Source: Candidatus Rifleibacteriota bacterium
GTDB taxonomy: Bacteria > UBP17 > UBA6191 > JACPRK01
Assembly: GCA_016213865.1 (NCBI GenBank)
Contig: JACQZL010000209.1
Coordinates: forward strand, 1-13,739
Direction of reading: 5' to 3'
DNA length: 13,739 nt
Both the position numbers and the translations under genes were made by a program. The stretch's first letter is position 1. Each line of letters opens with the position of its first letter. Under the pieces are notes generated by a model that was given only the letters and a program-made list of their open reading frames with translations, was not told the origin of the DNA and made no database searches. Below are positions 1 through 5,264 of this stretch, piece by piece.

Positions 1-843
1 GACCTGGGTGGGCTGATGCCTGGCGTGGCCACGGCCCTCACGCTGCGGCCCTTCGACGCGGCCGGCAATCCGGGGCCGACCTTCTCGGGCACGGTGACCC
101 GCGGTCCCGGTGGCAGCGTGGGGGCACCGCGGCTGGATGGGCTGGAGATGACGCCACCGTCCGGGGCCCTCACCAACAACCCCGCCGTCCGGATCGCCGG
201 CCGCGTTGCGGGCGAACGGCCGCCGTTCCGGGTCGACTTCCTCGTCGATGGCTTCGTCGAGCGCCAGCTCACGGGTCTCGGCCCCGCTCAACCCTTCGCC
301 CACACCATGGCCCTGCCGGGGGACGGCACACACCAGTTGACGGTTCGCACCTTCGATGCGGCCGGTGCCTCCGGCACGACCGTTGCGGGGGCGATTACGC
401 TGGACCGTGTGCCGCCTGGGCCACCCGTCATCGTCGAGCCGCCACCGGGGAGGCCGGTCTTCACCAACGCAGACCGGCTCGCGATCCGAGGCTTCCTGGC
501 CGAGACGCCCAGCGCGGGTCGGGCTCCATCCATACATCTTCGCGGCCCGGCCGGCGTGCGATTCGAGCCCGCACAGCCCCAGGAGGTCCGCGATCTGCAG
601 GGCCACTTCTCGACGACGGTGGTGCTGGCGGGTCTCCCCGACGGCGACTACCCCATCCGCGTGACGGTTCGTGATGCAGCGGGCAACGAGGACCTGGTCC
701 AGTCAGTGACACTCTCGCTAGCAGCCGGCAAGCTCGAGGCGCGGGTCTCGCGTCAGGCGGAACCCCGGGCCGTCCTGCGGGCCCTGCGCGCGCACCAGGA
801 GCGGCGCCGCTGGCTCTTCCGGCTGGGGCAGGCTGCCGAGTAA
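1..843 (+). CDS. Bacterial Ig-like repeat protein, 3' part (partial)
   Basis: The reading frame is open from base 1 and ends at TAA 841-843, so the gene starts upstream of the window. About 280 residues are visible. They contain at least two to three repeated beta-sandwich modules of roughly 90-100 residues, each ending in a similar strand: LTLRPFDAAGNPGPTFSG, then LTVRTFDAAGASGTT, then IRVTVRDAAGNEDL. The last of these is typical of bacterial Ig-like domains in surface or secreted proteins. The modules are joined by Pro/Gly-rich linkers (PPGPPVIVEPPPG). The final 30 residues switch to an Arg-rich helix-like tail (LRAHQERRRWLF) with no sorting signal that I recognise. No catalytic motif is visible. 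Its role is probably structural or adhesive outside the cytoplasm. This is inferred from the fold type only, because the signal peptide lies outside the window. Confidence 0.75.
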   Translation, partial: DLGGLMPGVATALTLRPFDAAGNPGPTFSGTVTRGPGGSVGAPRLDGLEMTPPSGALTNNPAVRIAGRVAGERPPFRVDFLVDGFVERQLTGLGPAQPFAHTMALPGDGTHQLTVRTFDAAGASGTTVAGAITLDRVPPGPPVIVEPPPGRPVFTNADRLAIRGFLAETPSAGRAPSIHLRGPAGVRFEPAQPQEVRDLQGHFSTTVVLAGLPDGDYPIRVTVRDAAGNEDLVQSVTLSLAAGKLEARVSRQAEPRAVLRALRAHQERRRWLFRLGQAAE

Positions 844-1106
844 GTGCCTCGGGCAGGGACCCCGGCTGACGGGCCCACGAAGCTGCCCTGGCTCGCCTGC
901 GACCTCACATGACAGCATGGCGGCAAGGGTCTGGCCCCGGCCGAAAGCCTGGCCCAGAGCGGGCTAGGACAAGCCCGAGCGCAACGCGAGGGCAGTAGGG
1001 CCTACGTTAGCCGGGTCGGCCCACCTCCGAACGGAGACACGGCGAGGGCTCTTGCCGCACGCGGGCGCTGAGCGCGACCTGCGCGGCCTCCGCCAGGCGC
1101 CCGTCG
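844..1106. other. Intergenic region with dispersed-repeat sequence
   Basis: No convincing coding sequence is seen between the stop of the Ig-like gene and the end of the minus-strand small gene. It contains the left copy of a perfect 32-bp inverted repeat (971-1002). Just after the upstream stop codon there is also a 15-bp segment (852-866) that matches 1817-1831 with one mismatch, next to the right copy. This looks like remnants of a dispersed intergenic repeat family. No strong hairpin followed by a U-tract was found. Confidence 0.4.
971..1002 (+). repeat. 32-bp perfect inverted repeat, left copy
   Basis: Bases 971-1002 (starting AAGCCCGAGCGCAACGCG) are the exact reverse complement of 1829-1860. 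The match stops sharply at both ends. The core is an imperfect palindrome (GCCC..GCG / CGC..GGGC). The two copies bracket the coupled minus-strand gene pair at 1107-1771. Confidence 0.85.
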
Positions 1107-1310
1107 TCACCGAACTGGCTGCGAGAGCCGAGCCGGAGAAGCTGCAGAGGTCGCTTCCAGTTTCCGCTTCTCTTCCCAGGAAGCGGCGGCCTCCGGGTCG
1201 ACGTAGCCAAGGACCTTGGCCTTCGAGAGCTCGAGGCACAATCGTCGAAGTTGGCTCATCCTCAGAAGCCGGCGATCGATTGCGGTGGGAGACATGTCGA
1301 CGATCTTCAC
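1107..1310 (-). CDS. Small hypothetical protein coupled to the nucleotidyltransferase
   Basis: This is a 67-residue protein starting at GTG (1310-1308), which overlaps the TGA of the upstream nucleotidyltransferase in a GTGA junction. A GAGG sits seven bases before the GTG. Translational coupling is therefore strongly suggested. The N-terminus (VKIVDMSPTAIDRRLLRMS, read with initiator Met) is followed by a predicted amphipathic helical stretch rich in Leu and Arg, then GYVDPEAAASWEEKRKLE. No known domain is recognised, and there is no membrane segment. The 4-base overlap and conserved-looking size suggest it is the partner of the nucleotidyltransferase, as in bicistronic toxin-antitoxin or MNT-type modules, but it does not resemble a HEPN toxin. 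The last ten or so residues (after EATS) look low in information, so the true C-terminus may have been altered by repeat sequence nearby. Confidence 0.6.
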   Translation of the reverse strand: MKIVDMSPTAIDRRLLRMSQLRRLCLELSKAKVLGYVDPEAAASWEEKRKLEATSAASPARLSQPVR

Positions 1311-1771
1311 GGTATGTCCTCGGAATTCATCGCCTCGAGGTCGGCGAGGTCCTTCAGTCGGCCCGCCTGGCGCTTCATGTGGATGAGCCCGTCCCGAGAT
1401 ACGCAGGTGACTCGTCTGCGGCCAACGTCCAAGAACTGGCGGCTCTCCCATGCCTCGTCCAGCTTCGTGCCGACCACGAGCAAGTCTACCGTCAGCGTCT
1501 CCTCCCCGACAATCCTCGAGACCCGGTGGACGCGCCTCTCTGCCGACGTTCCTCTATTGAACGTCATGGGCAGGGCTGGCACGTTGTAGCCGAGTGGTCG
1601 GAGCAGATCGCGCACGCGCTCGACCTCCGCTTCCGGAATCAGGAAGTCGATATCCGTCGTGGCCCTCGTGCAGCCATGGATTGCCAGCGCCACGCCGCCG
1701 CAGACAGCATAACTGGCTCCCGCTTCGTTCAGTGCGTCGATCAGCTTCCAGAGCTCGTCGTACAGGTCCAT
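1307..1771 (-). CDS. Nucleotidyltransferase (polymerase-beta fold, AbiEii/MNT-like)
   Basis: A 154-residue protein read from ATG 1771-1769. A second ATG two codons upstream (1777-1775) is possible. The downstream one has GGAGGG eight bases away and the upstream one only two, which decides the start. The sequence shows the minimal nucleotidyltransferase signature: CGGVALAIHG (residues 24-33), then R36 and the metal-binding pair in TTDIDFLI (D40, D42). A likely third carboxylate is D96 in ETLTVDLLVVG. The C-terminal helix KDLADLEAM (about residues 140-148) is typical of stand-alone members. Such enzymes transfer NMP groups to protein or RNA and often serve as toxin or antitoxin components. The substrate here is unknown. 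It is the first gene of a two-gene unit whose second gene overlaps its stop codon. A frame extends further upstream to about 2080, but that part is low-complexity repeat sequence and I do not count it as coding. Confidence 0.85.
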   Translation of the reverse strand: MDLYDELWKLIDALNEAGASYAVCGGVALAIHGCTRATTDIDFLIPEAEVERVRDLLRPLGYNVPALPMTFNRGTSAERRVHRVSRIVGEETLTVDLLVVGTKLDEAWESRQFLDVGRRRVTCVSRDGLIHMKRQAGRLKDLADLEAMNSEDIP

Positions 1772-1777
1772 CGTCAT

Positions 1778-2121
1778 TTCCCTCCGGGCGGACCCGGCTG
1801 GCGCCGGGCCAGAGCCGGCAGGGACACCGGCCCTACTGCCCTCGCGTTGCGCTCGGGCTTCCCCCTCCGTTCGTCCTGAGGAGCGCTCCGCCGGAACTGA
1901 CCAGAGCTCCTCAGTGTCAGGAGCGCGTCGCGAAGGACGGACGGCGGGGGCCGCCACACGGTCTGACCTGGCGGGTGCGGCAGGCGGAGAGGCGCTCGTC
2001 CAGACCCGTAGCGACGAGCAACGACTCGAAGTCTGCCCGGTGCGGCTGGTCGCCACCCTCTTTTCCTCCACGATTCCCACGCTGCGAAATGTGTAGCCAA
2101 GACCACATCAAATAACATATC
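1778..2121. promoter_or_regulatory. Divergent intergenic region between NTase and MazEF pairs
   Basis: No supported gene lies here. It separates two divergently transcribed gene pairs and should contain promoters for both. It carries the right copy of the 32-bp inverted repeat (1829-1860), preceded by a small hairpin (GCCGG at 1815-1819 with CCGGC at 1827-1831). The last stretch, from about 2088, becomes strikingly AT-rich compared with its surroundings. No confident -35/-10 pair could be assigned. Confidence 0.4.
1829..1860 (-). repeat. 32-bp perfect inverted repeat, right copy
   Basis: Exact reverse complement of 971-1002. It lies 58 bases upstream of the NTase start codon, so it may sit in the leader of that transcript. 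The sequences immediately outside the two copies show no target-site duplication. Confidence 0.85.
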
Positions 2122-2169
2122 ATGATTGATGATTTAGATCCACAACAGATCGCGAAAGGGGTGAACCGC
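2108..2169 (+). promoter_or_regulatory. AT-rich putative promoter/operator of the mazEF pair
   Basis: This is the most AT-rich stretch in the neighbourhood. It contains the palindrome ATCATGAT (2119-2126) followed by a near-repeat TGATGAT, a plausible ribbon-helix-helix operator. A TAACAT hexamer (2113-2118) could act as a -10 element. An AAAGGGG run (2155-2161) lies eight bases before the GTG at 2170 and would serve as ribosome binding site. Autoregulation by the antitoxin is known for this family. The exact sites here are inferred. Confidence 0.35.
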
Positions 2170-2424
2170 GTGCTCACGAAGACGATTCAGGTGCCGATGG
2201 AGGTCGAATTGCTCGAGAGAATCTCCCGGGCGTCCGGCCAGGCCTACAAGAGCCGTGCAGCCTTCATCCGGGAGGCCTGCGACCGGTATCTGCGGCTGCT
2301 CGAGACGGCCGAAAAGGAACGTCGGTACGTCGAGGGGTACCGACGGATCCCGGAGGATCCCATCGAAGGCGAAGTCGGACTGAAGCTGGCGGCGAGCGTG
2401 CTTTCCGACGAGGACTGGAAGTGA
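2170..2424 (+). CDS. Ribbon-helix-helix antitoxin of a MazEF-type pair
   Basis: An 84-residue antitoxin. I chose GTG 2170 because AAAGGGG lies eight bases upstream and because relatives typically begin at the strand TKTIQVP. An in-frame ATG at 2122 would add 16 residues but has no ribosome binding site and lies in an AT-rich palindromic stretch. The N-terminal strand TKTIQVPMEVELLERIS and the two helices through SRAAFIREACDRYLRLLE (about residues 29-46) form a MetJ/Arc/CopG-type DNA-binding unit that works as a dimer. The C-terminal half (YVEGYRRIPEDP, then LSDEDWK) is the usual acidic toxin-binding tail. Its stop overlaps the start of the toxin gene by GTGA. It should neutralise the MazF-like toxin and repress its own operon. 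Confidence 0.85.
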   Translation: MLTKTIQVPMEVELLERISRASGQAYKSRAAFIREACDRYLRLLETAEKERRYVEGYRRIPEDPIEGEVGLKLAASVLSDEDWK

Positions 2425-2735
2425 ATCGCGGCGAAGTCTGGTGGGCCGAGCTTCCGGCGCCGGTGAACCGGAGGCCCGTCGTGTTGCTTTCGCGGGACGC
2501 TTCCTTTGGAGTCCGCACGTCGACGACTGTCGCACTCATCACCCGGACCATCCGAGGGATCCCCGTCGAGGTGGAGCTGACTCCCAATGAAGGGCTTCCC
2601 TACCACTGCGTCATCAACGCGGACAACCTCCAGACCATCCCGATTGGGATCTTGGGCCAGCGCATCGCGACGCTGAACCCGGTCAGGCTGAAGGAGGTCG
2701 AGACAGCCGTTCGATTCGCCCTTGGACTGGACTGA
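2421..2735 (+). CDS. mazF: MazF/PemK-family toxin, endoribonuclease
   Basis: A 104-residue toxin starting at GTG 2421, overlapping the antitoxin TGA. A GAGG seven bases upstream supports the start. The PemK/MazF beta-barrel is easily followed. It has the opening strand NRGEVWWAELP, then NRRPVVLLSRD, and the central STTVALITRTIRGIPVEVEL, which matches the family's VTSTIRGxPxEV block. Then come CVINADNLQTIP and the closing GQRIATLNPVRLKEVETAV helix. Length is normal for the family. MazF proteins cleave mRNA, and sometimes rRNA or tRNA, at short single-stranded motifs when the labile antitoxin is lost. The cleavage motif cannot be predicted here. The gene looks intact, with no frameshift, so the pair is probably functional and may stabilise the surrounding accessory region. 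Confidence 0.92.
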   Translation: MNRGEVWWAELPAPVNRRPVVLLSRDASFGVRTSTTVALITRTIRGIPVEVELTPNEGLPYHCVINADNLQTIPIGILGQRIATLNPVRLKEVETAVRFALGLD

Positions 2736-2738
2736 GAG

Positions 2739-3150
2739 CGGCTCCGCAGCTCAGCGGCATAGCTCACCAGCGACAAGTGCGGCCACGCGTCACGCTTCTG
2801 GTCGATGCACCGTTGCAGCTCGATTTCGAGCAGCGGAAGGCCCAGATCCTCCGACAGTCTGCGCAGATTGTCGTCCTCCAACGTGACACTCGAGCCGGCC
2901 GCCATCCTCTGGAACTCGGCCGGCGAGCCGTCGGCGTCGAGTCGGAGCGAAGGCCGGCCTGCAGCCCAGGCCGGACCACAACCGGGAAGTTGACCAGCCT
3001 CTCGGGCCGGCTCGAGTCACGCACGGCGTTGGGCTCGAGGTCGCCCTGCTTCCTCACGAAGAGGATGAACTTCCCCAGCACCGGCGGCGTGATGTTGACG
3101 ACCCGGGTGTCCTTGAAAGCCACGACGTGAGCGCGGGACTTGCCGACCTC
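2739..3150 (-). pseudogene. Frameshifted fragment of an unknown gene
   Basis: On the minus strand two protein-like stretches lie in different frames. The upstream part (about 3143-2965) reads RAHVVAFKDTRVVNITPP, continues through GKFILFVRKQGDLEPNAV and ends near RLVNFPVVVRPG. The downstream part (about 2960-2740) contains RLDADGSPAEFQRMAAG, SVTLEDDNLRRLSEDLG and LPLLEIELQRCIDQKRDAWP. The switch lies near 2960, so a small indel has probably broken one gene. The last codons abut the mazF stop (2735). No convincing start codon is seen upstream. I do not recognise the family. The composition and the amphipathic helices make real coding ancestry likely. Confidence 0.4.
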
Positions 3151-3206
3151 GGATGAAGGACCCGAGCACCCTGGCGGAGCACTCGGCGGCCGATCCGATC
3201 CACGAG

Positions 3207-3386
3207 TGGACGGTCGGGACCCGAACACGGTTGATGGGGACGCGCTCGACCGACCCGGATGCGGACGATCGCGGGCACTTGACTTACGTTTGGAGGCAGT
3301 TGGCCGGACCGAGCGTGAACCTGGAACCGAGCACGACCCATCCGGACGTCACCTTCGTGGCGTCGAGGCCAGGCCGCCTCGAGTCT
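3207..3386 (+). pseudogene. PKD-like (K319L-type) domain fragment
   Basis: In one plus-strand frame about 60 residues match the core of a PKD/REJ-like beta-sandwich: the GTRSTDPDADDRGHLTYVW block (D-P-D followed by LTYxW), then RQLAGPSVNLEPS and DVTFVASRPG. This corresponds to the usual GSxSxDPDG...LTYxWxQxxGP...TFxAPxPG pattern. There is no complete module, signal peptide or clear start, and the frame runs straight into an antisense nucleotidyltransferase remnant. It is best seen as a stranded piece of an extracytoplasmic protein gene. Confidence 0.5.
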
Positions 3387-3467
3387 TCTTGCAACGAGCA
3401 AGTCTGCCGTCAGCGTCTCTTCGGCAACGATCTTGGAGAGCCTGCCAACCCGGTGCGCCCTCGCCTC
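3369..3467 (-). pseudogene. Fossil fragment of a second nucleotidyltransferase
   Basis: The minus strand of 3467-3369 encodes 33 uninterrupted codons. They include HRVGRLSKIVAEETLTADLL and then ARRLEAAW. They align with HRVSRIVGEETLTVDLLVVG and KLDEAW of the intact enzyme at 1307-1771, including the Asp of the TxDLL motif. The DNA is also recognisably similar (the shared GAGCAAGTCT.CCGTCAGCGTCTC around 1485 and 3400). The regions encoding the N-terminal GG...DxD active site and the C-terminus are missing. The fragment is cut on one side by the PKD-like piece and on the other by the end of the cNMP-binding gene. Confidence 0.65.
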
Positions 3468-3960
3468 ACAGCCCCTGGAGCATGCCCAGGGCCGACTTGG
3501 CCGAGATGTAACGTTCCCCGAGCATCCTGAGCCGCTTGTTCGAGGCCTCGAGCATCCTGAGGAAGAGCTTGCTCAGGGCCGCCGCGTGCGTCGCCTGCAT
3601 TGCGTTGAAGGCGTCCTTGCTCAGGAAGATCAGCCGCGCCTCGTCGCGGGCCTCCGTGCCGGCCGTCCTGCGGGTGTCCTCCAGGAGCGACGTCTCGCCG
3701 AAGGACTCTCCCTCGCCCATCGTCCCCAGGTGGTGCTTGCGCATCGAGACGTCGTACGAGAACACGTCGACCTCCCCCGAGAGGATCACGTACATCCCGT
3801 CGGCCACGTCCCCTTGGCGGAAGATGAGGCGGTGGTCGCCGCCGTAGGTTCGCACCCTGGCCGAACCCAGCAACGCGACGATCTCCGCCGGGGTGAGGTC
3901 CCGGAAGAGGGGGTACGCCTGCAGTTCCGCCACCGAGATCGGTTTCTTCGAGTCGCCCAC
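3466..3960 (-). CDS. Stand-alone cyclic nucleotide-binding domain protein
   Basis: A 164-residue protein from GTG 3960-3958, preceded by GGGGATGAGACC. An alternative GTG at 3993 would add 11 residues. The product is essentially one CRP-type cNMP-binding domain. It opens with helix LFRDLTPAEIVALL, then the beta-roll segment IFRQGDVADGMYVILSGEVD (about residues 46-65). The phosphate-binding cassette GESFGETSLLEDTRRTAG (about 84-101) keeps the key Glu and Arg of the FGE...RxA motif, so ligand binding is plausible. The C-terminal C-helix region follows (LFLRMLEASNKRLRMLGERY). There is no HTH domain, so it is not a classical CRP/FNR regulator. It could sense cAMP or cGMP as a subunit of another complex or as a regulatory protein. 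It is read away from the STAND genes and has no obvious operon partner. Confidence 0.85.
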   Translation of the reverse strand: MGDSKKPISVAELQAYPLFRDLTPAEIVALLGSARVRTYGGDHRLIFRQGDVADGMYVILSGEVDVFSYDVSMRKHHLGTMGEGESFGETSLLEDTRRTAGTEARDEARLIFLSKDAFNAMQATHAAALSKLFLRMLEASNKRLRMLGERYISAKSALGMLQGL

Positions 3961-4074
3961 GGTCTCATCCCCGATTTGCTGGCAGTCTATCACTCCCGGG
4001 TCGCCGGGGAGTCGGGGACCCGAAGCAGTTCGTGGGACTTGGCTTCCCTCGGGCTGTCTTGGTGGTTCCTCGGA

Positions 4075-4297
4075 CCAGGGCCCGCGCCTGCGCATCCGGT
4101 TCTCGCTGCCCACGGCACTGGCCGACGTCGCCGGGGCGCTGGTCTGTGAGCCGACGGTCGCCCTCGCCTGAAGTCACGCGTGGCAGGAAGACGATTTGAC
4201 CATCGCAGTGCCGGCGGCCCTGACCGCCGGAGGCAGCTACCGCCTTCGGGTCACTCGCGAGCTCGTCGATCGGGCGCGCTCGAGACGCCTGGCGCCG
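4075..4297 (+). pseudogene. Duplicated fragment of the alpha-2-macroglobulin gene
   Basis: These 223 bases align without gaps to 12418-12640 in the same orientation. By eye I count about 14 mismatches, close to 94% identity. The copy corresponds to residues of about 74-147 of the macroglobulin-like protein. In the original frame a TGG codon has become TGA (4169-4171), so the copy is not translatable. Both ends are abrupt, with unrelated flanks, and no promoter, signal peptide or start codon was copied. Confidence 0.9.
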
Positions 4298-4390
4298 CCC
4301 ACCTTTGTGCGGCACTACTGAGGATGCGGCCCACATCATCGGCGCCGAGACGACGCTGCCCCCTCTCTCCAAGAATCCGGACGTCGCCAG

Positions 4391-4560
4391 GCTAGTGTGG
4401 TGGTCCAGAAGTCCCTCTACATATCCGTTCGGCCTGAGGAGCCCGCGAAGCGGGCGTCTCGAAGGCCGGCCGGCCGAGTGCCCTTCGACTCGCGGCTCTA
4501 CGAGCCGCGGCTCAGGGCGAACGGGGAAATGCAGAGAAGCGTTGGGACCACCACACTAGC
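4391..4560. mobile_element. MITE/REP-like element with 16-bp terminal inverted repeats
   Basis: A 170-bp element bounded by perfect inverted repeats GCTAGTGTGGTGGTCC (4391-4406) and its complement (4545-4560). Inside is a second inverted pair, CCGTTCGGCCTGAG (4425-4438) with CTCAGGGCGAACGG (4511-4524), with one mismatch. Further in are compact hairpins: GCCCGC-GAA-GCGGGC at 4441-4455, CGCGGCTC-TAC-GAGCCGCG near 4491-4510, and TCGAAGG paired with CCTTCGA. No coding sequence is present. This nested architecture fits a non-autonomous miniature inverted-repeat element mobilised in trans, or a REP/BIME-type structure. A clear target duplication is not visible. Confidence 0.7.
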
Positions 4561-4821
4561 CGACGACATGCTTGCCCAGCGAAAGCTGCTCCGCCTCCCG
4601 GCATCTTAAGGCCCGGCCCTCACGCCGGACCCGGGAGCGCGCCGGGGCGAGCTTAGGAGCGCCCATCGCCCCATCGCCTCGATGTTCTGGGGCGACCGCC
4701 TGCAACTCGACGATGCTTGCCAGACCATTCGCGACTGGGTCGCCGGGACCTTCGCGCTGTAGCTCCGGGACGCTGCCTCAGCTCACACCTTCCGTCACAT
4801 CTCTGACCGCACCCTTGCGGC

Positions 4822-4938
4822 CATGTCGTCGCGACTGAGCTCCCGGACATCGATCGAGAGGAGTTCCGGGCCCACGTCAGGAAGCACGGTCTCGAAACAC
4901 GTTGCGAGGAAATCTACCGGCTCACTGAGCGCTCTTGA
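4822..4938 (+). pseudogene. C-terminal remnant of an unrecognised gene
   Basis: The frame ending at TGA 4936-4938 encodes a coherent helical tail: ATELPDIDREEFRAHVRKHG, then LETRCEEIYRLTERS. A stop codon in the same frame lies only a few codons before it, and no start codon is present. It therefore looks like the 3' end of a longer gene whose front has been lost or frameshifted. Its stop touches the beginning of the next remnant in another frame, as in an overlapping two-gene unit. The family was not identified. Confidence 0.35.
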
Positions 4939-5110
4939 CCTGGAAGCCGGCCTGCACCTCGACCGAGCGGACCGCGACGCGCTCCGACGTGCACGTCAGA
5001 GCCGACCCGTCTCGCTCGACGGCTATCTGCAGTTTCTGCGCGGGTTGTCCACGCCGCGGCTTGCAGAGCTGAGTGGACGTCGCGGGCCGCGCGGCGAACG
5101 GCCTTCGTAC
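4937..5110 (+). pseudogene. Remnant of a small Arg-rich protein gene
   Basis: This frame encodes LEAGLHLDRADRDALRRARQ, then SRPVSLDGYLQFLRGLSTP and a GRRGPRGERP tail. It has the feel of a real small cytosolic protein, with a helical, charged N-terminus and a PxSLxxYLxFL motif. No ATG, GTG or TTG is suitably placed in frame next to the protein-like part. Past about 5110 the frame loses coding character and runs on to TGA at 5225-5227. It could be a degraded second gene of a coupled pair with the remnant just upstream. I do not assign a function. Confidence 0.35.
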
Positions 5111-5264
5111 GCTGATCCACCGCTTCCGAAATCGCCTTCTCGTGTTCGTCGGGCTGTGGTACCCTCTTGGAGCACCTGCCACGGCATGCCGCGATCGGCC
5201 CGAATTGCCCGTCGTTGCGGATGCTGAGCGGGTCGCGTACGGTTTCGAGGCTTCATCCAAAGCC

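Larger units (their letters stand above)
4561..5264. other. Gene-poor region with decayed coding remnants
   Basis: There is no intact gene across these 704 bases. Short protein-like stretches are listed separately (4822-4938 and 4937-5110). Another weak piece is MFWGDRLQLDDACQTIRDWV, starting at 4682 and stopped at TAG 4757-4759. Next to the STAND gene no convincing promoter or strong ribosome binding site is visible. That leaves the exact start of the STAND gene open. Confidence 0.4.

Noticed and set aside
1778..2080. Upstream extension of the nucleotidyltransferase frame to give a 257-residue protein
   Set aside because: The extension is Arg/Pro/Ser-rich, crosses the 32-bp repeat and lacks a domain. 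GGAGGG just before ATG 1771/1777 marks the real start.
3433..4149. Plus-strand 238-codon frame opposite the cNMP-binding gene
   Set aside because: The minus strand encodes a complete cNMP-binding fold with its phosphate-binding cassette.
5073..5264. 64-residue N-terminal extension of the STAND protein, including a hydrophobic LLVFVGLWYPLGAP stretch
   Set aside because: DUF4062 normally begins at the protein N-terminus and the extension has no ribosome binding site. It overlaps remnants of other frames. A membrane anchor cannot be fully excluded.
2736..5264. Search for a tRNA or integrase attachment site bounding the island
   Set aside because: No tRNA-like cloverleaf, integrase gene or matching attachment repeats were recognised.
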